DNA of 5,758 nt from the NCBI GenBank assembly GCA_900764415.1, contig CAAFOA010000452.1, positions 1 through 5,758 of the forward strand. Direction: 5' to 3'. A program made the position numbers and the translations under genes. Origin of the DNA: an uncultured Collinsella sp. (GTDB taxonomy: Bacteria > Actinomycetota > Coriobacteriia > Coriobacteriales > Coriobacteriaceae). Below, piece by piece: positions 1 to 4,043 of this stretch. Below the pieces are notes generated by a model that saw only the letters and a list, made by a program, of their open reading frames with translations, did not search any database and was not told the origin of the DNA. Position 1 is the stretch's first letter; the number at the start of each line of letters is the position of its first letter.

Positions 1-363
1 GATCACGATGGACACGAAGGCGACGGCGACGGTGATGATGACCGGCGCCAGGCCGCGCGCGATGGCAGAGAGCGGCGCGATGCCAAAGCTCATGAGCCAC
101 GTGGCAAGCGGGTCGGACAGGCTCGTCGAGGCGACGGCGGACGAAGCGAAGCCCACGAGCGTGATGGCGACCTGGATGGTGGCCAACAGCTGATCGGAGT
201 CGGCGGCGAGCTGGACGGCGCGCTCGGCGCGCTTATCGCCCTCCTCGGCATCATGCTCCAACACGGCGCGCTTAGCCGTGGTGAGCGCCATCTCGGACAT
301 AGAAAAGTAGCCGTTGATAAGCGTCAGGACGAGGGTAGTGATAAGGGAGATGGTTATGTCCAT
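1..363 (-). CDS. HlyC/CorC family membrane protein, DUF21 (CNNM) domain, N-terminal part
   Basis: This gene is cut by the left edge of the window; 121 codons are visible from an ATG at 361-363. The protein opens with a hydrophobic segment (about residues 3-20) running into NGYFSMSEMALTTAKR (17-32). A second hydrophobic block follows at 59-79, containing LLATIQVAITLVGFASSAVA, and a third begins near residue 104. These two motifs are typical of the DUF21/CNNM transmembrane domain at the N-terminus of the TlyC/CorC 'hemolysin-like' family. Full members continue with CBS domains and a CorC_HlyC domain, which would lie outside the window. The family is linked to magnesium or other cation transport; the hemolysin name is historical. 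A GGAGG at 379-383 lies 15 nt from the ATG, a rather long spacing, but no other in-frame start lies between. The gene follows trhA on the same strand after a 106-bp gap, so co-transcription is possible. Family call is firm; substrate is unknown. Confidence 0.88.
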   Translation of the reverse strand, partial: MDITISLITTLVLTLINGYFSMSEMALTTAKRAVLEHDAEEGDKRAERAVQLAADSDQLLATIQVAITLVGFASSAVASTSLSDPLATWLMSFGIAPLSAIARGLAPVIITVAVAFVSIVI

Positions 364-469
364 CGGGAGTTTCTCGAACCTCCAAGATTCGGGACGTTAG
401 GGTAAAACGTTGATGGCGGATACGGCAATTGCGCCGGCGCCCGCGCGAGCGGGGCCGTGGGCGCGGTCG
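364..469. other. GC-rich intergenic gap with small dyads
   Basis: This 106-bp gap separates the trhA stop from the HlyC/CorC start, both on the minus strand. It contains a short GC hairpin (CCCGC-TCGC-GCGGG on the minus strand, no following T run) and a dyad ACGTT (394-398) / AACGT (406-410). I see no convincing promoter or terminator, only a weak minus-strand TTGCCG with TACCCT 18 bp on. Read-through from trhA is therefore plausible. Confidence 0.35.
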
Positions 470-1153
470 CTAGATTACGAAGAGGATCACCGCCATGAAC
501 TGGAAGATACTGCCGGCGAGCACCCACAAGTGGAAAACACTGTGCAGGTAGCGCACGTTTTTGGCGATATAGAACGGCACGCCCACGGTGTAGCACACGC
601 CGCCGACGGCGAGCAGGGCAAGCGCGACGGGGTTCAGCAGCGCCACAAGCTCGGGCAGCTTAAAGACGACGAGCCAGCCCATCAGCAGGTAGACCAGGCC
701 GCTTACCCAGTGCGGCTGACGCTCGCGCAAAAAGCACTCGAGCGCGATGCCGATAATGGCGATGGCCCATACGGCAAAGAACAGCGCAGGGCCGCCGTCG
801 TTTGCAAGCGTGATGAGGCAAAACGGCGTATAGCTGCCGGCTATGAGCAGGTAGATGCAGCTGTGGTCGATGATGCGAAACACGCGCTTGGCGCGCGCGG
901 GCTGAATCGCGTGGTAGAGCGTGGAGGCCAGATATTCGAGAATAATGCTGACACCATAGACAATCGCCGCGGCCATGTGGGCCGGGCCTCCGCCGCGCAG
1001 AGCAGCGAATACGATCAGGAGCACCAGGCCCGCGATACCCAGCAGGCAGCCGACACCATGGGTGACGGAGTTCATGATCTCCTCGCCCACCGTGTAGTGT
1101 GGAACGGCCGCGGTCTTGGGTCGCGGCTTGGAACTGTCGCTCGAATCGGACAT
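470..1153 (-). CDS. trhA: Hemolysin III / PAQR family membrane protein (TrhA-like)
   Basis: The 227-residue product is a seven-helix membrane protein of the hemolysin III (YqfA/TrhA, PAQR) family, and the length is normal for it. Conserved signatures appear in order (numbered from the chosen ATG): EEIMNSVTHG near 24-33, STLYH near 77-81, IDHSCIYLLIAGSYTP near 95-110, and HSVFH near 204-208 in the last helices. The His of SxxxH, the Asp of DH and the HxxxH pair correspond to the zinc-binding residues known in PAQR proteins, so the metal site looks intact. Bacterial TrhA proteins are tied to membrane fluidity and fatty acid homeostasis; true haemolysis is doubtful. The frame can be extended six codons to a TTG at 1169-1171. 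That TTG overlaps the Shine-Dalgarno GGAGG (1165-1169) serving the ATG at 1151-1153, so I chose the ATG. The gene is divergent from the alpha/beta hydrolase and upstream of the HlyC/CorC gene. Confidence 0.92.
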   Translation of the reverse strand: MSDSSDSSKPRPKTAAVPHYTVGEEIMNSVTHGVGCLLGIAGLVLLIVFAALRGGGPAHMAAAIVYGVSIILEYLASTLYHAIQPARAKRVFRIIDHSCIYLLIAGSYTPFCLITLANDGGPALFFAVWAIAIIGIALECFLRERQPHWVSGLVYLLMGWLVVFKLPELVALLNPVALALLAVGGVCYTVGVPFYIAKNVRYLHSVFHLWVLAGSIFQFMAVILFVI

Positions 1154-1164
1154 GCCGGTTACAT

Positions 1165-1169
1165 CCTCC
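1165..1169 (-). promoter_or_regulatory. Shine-Dalgarno site that fixes the trhA start
   Basis: GGAGG on the minus strand lies 11 nt upstream of the ATG at 1151-1153. A longer reading from the TTG at 1169-1171 would start inside this site and would itself lack one, so the ATG is the better start. Confidence 0.7.
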
Positions 1170-1188
1170 AACGTAAAGAGTTCTCAAC

Positions 1189-1218
1189 ACTATATCAAAG
1201 CGTCTAGGTACGTGCGAA
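1189..1218 (-). promoter_or_regulatory. Probable trhA promoter (extended -10)
   Basis: On the minus strand a TATAGT hexamer (1189-1194) is preceded by TGA, giving an extended -10. A TTCGCA (1213-1218) sits 18 bp upstream as a weak -35 with 4 of 6 consensus bases. Transcription would start near 1182, leaving about 30 nt of leader with the GGAGG before the ATG. That start would lie only about ten bases upstream of the alternative TTG, another reason to prefer the ATG. Confidence 0.5.
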
Positions 1219-1259
1219 ATTTGCACCATACGTGACCCTTTGTTTACCCATTCTTTGCT

Positions 1260-1275
1260 TGTTGACGCATCAACG
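1260..1275. promoter_or_regulatory. Operator-like palindrome 1, overlapping the -35 of the hydrolase promoter
   Basis: The sequence TGTTGACGCATCAACG contains perfect 5-bp arms GTTGA/TCAAC around CGCA. It covers the whole -35 hexamer (1262-1267). It matches the downstream palindrome at 1305-1320 at 12 of 16 positions. Its placement suits a repressor that blocks RNA polymerase. The binding protein cannot be identified here; MarR- or TetR-type dimers bind sites of this size and symmetry. Confidence 0.5.
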
Positions 1276-1290
1276 GCGAACGTCCATAAT
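1262..1290 (+). promoter_or_regulatory. Promoter of the alpha/beta hydrolase gene
   Basis: TTGACG (1262-1267) and CATAAT (1285-1290) are separated by exactly 17 bp, and each matches the housekeeping sigma consensus at five of six positions. Transcription would start near 1297, giving a leader of about 43 nt that includes the second palindrome and the AGGAG site. This is the best sigma-70 type promoter in the window. Confidence 0.75.
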
Positions 1291-1303
1291 GCGCTTGTTT
1301 TAA

Positions 1304-1321
1304 ATGTTGATGTATTAACAT
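1304..1321. promoter_or_regulatory. Operator-like palindrome 2, in the hydrolase leader
   Basis: The sequence ATGTTGATGTATTAACAT has outer arms ATGTT/AACAT and is an imperfect palindrome throughout. Bases 1305-1320 match palindrome 1 at 12 of 16 positions, and the four differences are all transitions. Its centre lies 45 bp downstream of the first, a little over four helical turns, just past the expected transcription start. It ends five bases before the AGGAG site, so it could act on DNA or, less likely, as a leader hairpin. Confidence 0.5.
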
Positions 1322-1326
1322 CTTAT

Positions 1327-1331
1327 AGGAG
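1327..1331 (+). promoter_or_regulatory. Shine-Dalgarno site of the alpha/beta hydrolase
   Basis: AGGAG lies eight bases upstream of the ATG at 1340. This supports the chosen start, which keeps the N-terminal membrane anchor in the protein. Confidence 0.75.
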
Positions 1332-1339
1332 AACCGCGA

Positions 1340-2305
1340 ATGCCTCAAAGCGCACACCCCCATCGAAAGCTTAAGATAACCGCCGTTGTTGCGTTGGCGC
1401 TCGTTGTCACGTTGCTCGGATTTGCCGGCAACTTTTTGTTTGACTTTGCCCTGAACCCCCAAGCGCCGTACACCATGAAGATGATGCAGGATAGCAAGAA
1501 CGACAAAGAAGGTGAGCAGCCGGATGCCGAGGAAACCGAGGCGCGGGCGTGGTTTAAAGAGAATCGCGAGAGCAGCAGCCTCACCGCAGATGACGGAACC
1601 GAGCTTGCCGCTTGGTATTTTGCTGCGTCGGAGAGCACGCACGACTACGCCGTCTGCCTGCATGGATATACCAACGAGCCCATCGGCATGGCCCGATACG
1701 TCAAGCGATTCCACGACCGCGGCATGAACGTACTCGCACCCGCCGCCCGCGCGCACGAACGCTCCGGCGGCGACTATATCGGCATGGGCTGGCCCGAGCG
1801 CCTCGACATCGTCGCATGGATCGAGCGAATCGTTCAGGCTGACCCTGAGGCGCGCATCCTGGTCTTTGGCGAGTCGATGGGTGCGGCAACCGCCATGAAC
1901 GTCGCGGGGGAATCTCTGCCTGCAAACGTGAAATGCATTATCGAGGACTGCGGTTATACGAGTGTTTGGGACGAGTTTTCTCTGCAGCTCAAGGACGTGT
2001 TCGGCCTGCCCAGCTTTCCCTTGCTCGATGTAGCAAACTTGGTGTGCAACGTGCGCGCGGGCTACGACTTTCATAAGGCGAGCAGTGTGGAGCAACTCAA
2101 ACACGCGACGGTTCCCATGCTGTTTATCCACGGCGACCAGGACACCTTTGTGCCGTACGACATGCTCGACCAAAACTACGAGGCGTGCGCCAGCAAGGTC
2201 AAGCAAAAGCTCACCATCCATGGCGCTACCCACGCCAAGAGCGCGCAAGTTGACCCCGAGCTCTACTGGAACACAGTCAACAACTTCCTCGACGAGTATT
2301 TTTAG
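1340..2305 (+). CDS. Membrane-anchored alpha/beta hydrolase (serine hydrolase, S33/BEM46-like)
   Basis: The 321-residue protein starts with a basic stretch (HPHRKLK) and one hydrophobic helix at about 11-34. No lipobox or signal peptidase site is evident, so it is probably a signal anchor leaving the enzyme outside the membrane. A charged linker (51-68, rich in D, E and K) precedes the catalytic domain. That domain has the oxyanion motif HGYTNEP (108-114), nucleophile elbow GESMG (Ser179), HGDQDTFVP with the likely catalytic Asp268, and HGATHAKS with His298. The triad is complete in the normal order, and the length fits the family. RSGGDYIGMG (141-150) resembles the conserved segment after strand 4 in YqkD-like hydrolases. 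The substrate cannot be read from sequence; esterase, lipase or peptidase activity are all possible. The gene is monocistronic, with its own promoter, paired operator-like sites and a downstream terminator. It is divergent from trhA and convergent with the DUF362 gene. Confidence 0.9.
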   Translation: MPQSAHPHRKLKITAVVALALVVTLLGFAGNFLFDFALNPQAPYTMKMMQDSKNDKEGEQPDAEETEARAWFKENRESSSLTADDGTELAAWYFAASESTHDYAVCLHGYTNEPIGMARYVKRFHDRGMNVLAPAARAHERSGGDYIGMGWPERLDIVAWIERIVQADPEARILVFGESMGAATAMNVAGESLPANVKCIIEDCGYTSVWDEFSLQLKDVFGLPSFPLLDVANLVCNVRAGYDFHKASSVEQLKHATVPMLFIHGDQDTFVPYDMLDQNYEACASKVKQKLTIHGATHAKSAQVDPELYWNTVNNFLDEYF

Positions 2306-2346
2306 GCAAAAAGCAACGTCTGGGGCTTTATCTGACCCCCTATTTT

Positions 2347-2470
2347 CGGAAGTATGCGGCAAAATCTGGAACTGCCGACCAGACCGCAGTTTTACCAACA
2401 ATTTATCAGGGGTTTTGTTGCCAAAAAATGTCGTGTGCTCGACAGTCTCGAAATTTGCCGCATACTTCCG
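2347..2470. repeat. 124-nt element with 17-bp terminal inverted repeats and three internal hairpins
   Basis: CGGAAGTATGCGGCAAA (2347-2363) is exactly the reverse complement of 2454-2470, giving a perfect 17-bp closing stem. Between the arms are three side-by-side hairpins: AACTGC/GCAGTT (2370-2375, 2386-2391), CAACAA/TTGTTG (2396-2401, 2415-2420) and TGTCG/CGACA (2429-2433, 2440-2444). The layout is that of a multibranched RNA or a small palindromic mobile repeat (MITE-like). No open reading frame of substance lies inside and I see no flanking target duplication. It lies 41 bp past the hydrolase stop codon and would end up in that gene's 3' untranslated region. Confidence 0.7.
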
Positions 2471-2471
2471 G

Positions 2472-2509
2472 AAAGCCGCCCGCGAGCGCTGTGCTCACGG
2501 GCGGCTTTT
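2472..2509. terminator. Strong intrinsic terminator, probably bidirectional
   Basis: AAAGCCGCCCG (2472-2482) pairs with CGGGCGGCTTT (2498-2508). The stem continues inward past a C/A mismatch with GAGC/GCTC (2484-2487, 2493-2496) around a five-base loop. It is followed by TTTT (2506-2509) on the plus strand and TTTCC on the minus strand. It stands between convergent genes, so it can end both the hydrolase and DUF362 transcripts, with the plus direction slightly better served by its T run. Confidence 0.85.
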
Positions 2510-2556
2510 GCTAACGTTGCGCTACAAATGCGCTTGTTTTGTCCAATAGCTAGGTG

Positions 2557-3762
2557 TTACTTGACCTCGATGAGCTCGTACTCGCTCGTGCCCAGGCCGA
2601 TCTTCTCGGCATGGGCGATGCACGCGCGCCAGTCGGTGTCGGGATGCGTGATGCAGAAGGGATCCTTGGCCTGCTCGCCCTCCAGATGCTCGTGGTTATG
2701 CTCCATCTTGGCCGCGCTATCGGTGAGCTCGGTGTTGGGCAGCGGCTCGGATGCCATGACGGCATCGGCGCAGGCCTGATCGATAGCGACCGGGTCAAAG
2801 CTCGCGAACATGCCGATGTCGTTGACGATAGGCGTATCGTTTTCGGGATGGCAATCGCAGTTGGGGCTGATATCCATGGCAAGCGAGATATGGAAGCTCG
2901 GGCGGCCGTCGACAACGGCCTTCGTATACTCGGCGATCTTGCAGTTGAGCACGTCGGCCGCGGCTTCATAGCCGGGCTTGATGGCGTCCTGGTTGCACAC
3001 GCCGATGCAGCGGCCGCAGCCCACGCAGCGATCGTGGTCGATGGCGGCCACGTGGACCGTGCGGGTATTGCCGTTGGCAAGCTCGCGCTCGCGGGTGTCG
3101 TCGAACGAGATAGCGTTGTGCGCGCAGATCTTTTCGCAGGCACGGCAGCCAATGCAGTGCTCGGTCGCGACGTTCGGCTTGCCGGCGGCATGCTGCTCCA
3201 TCTTGCCGGCACGGCTGCCGCCTCCCATGCCCAGGTTCTTCATGGCGCCGCCAAAGCCGGCCTGCTCATGGCCCTTAAAGTGGGTGAGGCTGATCACGAT
3301 ATCGGCATCCATGAGTGCCTGACCGATCTTGGCCTCGTGCACGTACTCGCCGCCCTCGACCGGGACGAGCGCCTCGTCGGTGCCCTTGAGGCCGTCGGCG
3401 ATGATGATCTGGCAGCCCGTGGCATACGGGGTAAAGCCGTTCTGATAGGCGGTATCGATGTGCTCGAGCGCGTTTTTGCGGCTACCCACATAGAGCGTAT
3501 TGCAGTCGGTGAGGAAGGGCTTGCCACCCAGTTCCTTCACGACATCCGCGACGGCGCGGGCGTAGTTGGGGCGCAAAAAGCTCAGGTTGCCCAGCTCGCC
3601 AAAGTGAATCTTGATGGCGACGAACTTGTTCTCAAAGTCGATCTGCTCAATTCCGGCGTGACGGATGAGGCGCTTGAGCTTGTCGAGCTGGCTCTCGCGA
3701 GCATGCGTGCGCAGGTTGGTGAAGTACACCTTAGCGGGTGCTGCGGGTGCAGTTGCGGTCAT
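2557..3762 (-). CDS. DUF362 domain protein with two 4Fe-4S ferredoxin motifs
   Basis: The 401-residue protein lacks a signal peptide or membrane helix, so it is probably cytoplasmic. The N-terminal half is a DUF362 domain: KVYFTNLR (11-18), AIKIHFGELGN (49-59), KPFLTDCNTLYVGSR (81-95) and the conserved HFKGHEQAGFGGAMKNLGMG (161-180). Two 4Fe-4S motifs follow: CIGCRACEKIC with Cys203, 206, 209, 213, and CVGCGRCIGVC with Cys246, 249, 252, 256. The usual proline after the fourth cysteine is missing in both (CAH, CNQ). DUF362 resumes around SPNCDC (300-305) and FDPVAIDQACADAV near 322-335. The family is found widely in anaerobes as an uncharacterised iron-sulfur protein; electron transfer is the likely role, partner unknown. 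I chose the ATG at 3760-3762 because GAGGGG (3770-3775) lies seven bases upstream. The in-frame ATG 12 codons earlier (3796-3798) has no ribosome site. Own promoter upstream; shared terminator downstream. Confidence 0.9.
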   Translation of the reverse strand: MTATAPAAPAKVYFTNLRTHARESQLDKLKRLIRHAGIEQIDFENKFVAIKIHFGELGNLSFLRPNYARAVADVVKELGGKPFLTDCNTLYVGSRKNALEHIDTAYQNGFTPYATGCQIIIADGLKGTDEALVPVEGGEYVHEAKIGQALMDADIVISLTHFKGHEQAGFGGAMKNLGMGGGSRAGKMEQHAAGKPNVATEHCIGCRACEKICAHNAISFDDTRERELANGNTRTVHVAAIDHDRCVGCGRCIGVCNQDAIKPGYEAAADVLNCKIAEYTKAVVDGRPSFHISLAMDISPNCDCHPENDTPIVNDIGMFASFDPVAIDQACADAVMASEPLPNTELTDSAAKMEHNHEHLEGEQAKDPFCITHPDTDWRACIAHAEKIGLGTSEYELIEVK

Positions 3763-3769
3763 AGATCTT

Positions 3770-3775
3770 CCCCTC
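3770..3775 (-). promoter_or_regulatory. Shine-Dalgarno site that fixes the DUF362 start
   Basis: GAGGGG on the minus strand sits seven bases before the ATG at 3760-3762. The earlier in-frame ATG at 3796-3798 is preceded only by a pyrimidine-rich stretch. The shorter protein, starting MTATAPA, is therefore preferred. Confidence 0.7.
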
Positions 3776-3804
3776 GGTCTATATGGCGTTACAGACATAA
3801 GGGG

Positions 3805-3835
3805 ATGGTACCCGTTGAAGTAGGGTCAAAGTCAA
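3805..3835 (-). promoter_or_regulatory. Long-spacer, MerR-type promoter candidate for the DUF362 gene
   Basis: On the minus strand TTGACT (3830-3835) and TACCAT (3805-3810) are separated by 19 bp, longer than the usual 17. The spacer holds a weak dyad: TTGA/TCAA with a further ACCC/GGGT pair. A 19-bp spacer filled by a dyad is the hallmark of promoters activated by MerR-family regulators. Arms are short, so this could be a plain weak promoter. Transcription would start near 3798, giving a leader of about 35 nt. Confidence 0.45.
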
Positions 3836-3846
3836 GCGCGAAACCT

Positions 3847-3873
3847 AGTCGTTGGGGACAGACTTAAATGACT
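3847..3873 (+). repeat. REP-like unit A
   Basis: Arms AGTCGTT (3847-3853) and AATGACT (3867-3873) form a seven-pair stem including one G-T wobble. They enclose the 13-base loop GGGGACAGACTTA. Confidence 0.65.
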
Positions 3874-3878
3874 GAAAC

Positions 3879-3907
3879 CACTCATTGGGGACGGACTTAA
3901 ATGAGTG
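3879..3907 (+). repeat. REP-like unit B
   Basis: Arms CACTCATT (3879-3886) and AATGAGTG (3900-3907) pair perfectly over eight bases around the 13-base loop GGGGACGGACTTA. Compared with unit A, a G-C stem pair has become C-G and the wobble has become A-T, so pairing is kept although the bases differ. Confidence 0.7.
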
Positions 3908-3952
3908 CCTCGCCACCTGGCAGCTAGGGACGTTCCTTTCCTGCCGGCAGTT

Positions 3953-4009
3953 GGGGACAGTCCTTGGCAACCCTGCCGGCGAGCCGGCGAATCGGCAAGG
4001 ACTGTCCCC
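3953..4009. repeat. REP-like unit D, long perfect hairpin
   Basis: GGGGACAGTCCTTG (3953-3966) is the exact reverse complement of 3996-4009, a 14-bp stem around a 29-base loop rich in GCCGGC. A competing stem, GCCGGCAG (3943-3950) with CTGCCGGC (3973-3980), interleaves with it. The two therefore form either alternatives or a pseudoknot. Confidence 0.7.
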
Positions 4010-4016
4010 GATGACT

Positions 4017-4043
4017 AGTCGTTTAAGAACGTCCCCAATGACT
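4017..4043 (-). repeat. REP-like unit E, inverted copy touching the permease stop codon
   Basis: Arms AGTCGTT (4017-4023) and AATGACT (4037-4043) are the same as in unit A, but the loop is in the opposite orientation (GGGGACGTTCTTA on the minus strand). The right arm overlaps the first two bases (plus-strand order) of the permease stop codon at 4042-4044. Confidence 0.7.

Larger units (their letters stand above)
3846..4043. repeat. Cluster of REP-like hairpin units with a GGGGAC core
   Basis: About 200 bp of non-coding DNA is filled with related hairpins. Unit A (3847-3873) and unit B (3879-3907) are direct copies with the loop GGGGACRGACTTA. Unit C (3919-3945) has GGCAG/CTGCC arms around a GGGACGTTCCT core. 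Unit D (3953-4009) is a long hairpin with perfect 14-bp arms starting GGGGACAGTCC. Unit E (4017-4043) is the same design as A on the opposite strand, with loop GGGGACGTTCTTA read on the minus strand. The architecture resembles clustered REP/BIME sequences that spread with REP-associated tyrosine transposases; no transposase is in the window. The cluster separates two co-directional minus-strand genes and could stop or weaken read-through from the permease into the DUF362 gene. Confidence 0.75.

Noticed and set aside
410..1207. A 265-codon plus-strand frame opposite trhA
   Set aside because: It is antisense to a clear seven-helix PAQR protein; its sequence is hydrophilic, repetitive and family-free.
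1212..1226. Bulged palindrome GTGC-G-AAATTT-GCAC overlapping the trhA -35
   Set aside because: It is symmetric only if one base is ignored and it is unrelated to the two operator-like sites; it may be chance, so not listed as a feature.
2322..2340. Possible GGGG/CCCC hairpin just after the hydrolase gene
   Set aside because: Only four pairs with a loop of about ten bases and no clean T run; the terminator at 2472-2509 is far stronger.
1244..2401. A 385-codon minus-strand open frame opposite the alpha/beta hydrolase
   Set aside because: The plus strand has a complete catalytic triad, promoter and ribosome site. The minus frame has no recognisable domain and is a shadow.
2554..3867. A 437-codon plus-strand open frame, longer than the DUF362 frame it overlaps
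   Set aside because: It is antisense to a protein with clear DUF362 and ferredoxin motifs, shows low-complexity, family-free sequence and has no ribosome site. Long antisense frames are common in high-GC DNA.
3846..4043. CRISPR-like repeat array
   Set aside because: The units are hairpins of unequal spacing in both orientations with no unique spacers of constant length and no cas genes, so REP-like repeats fit better.
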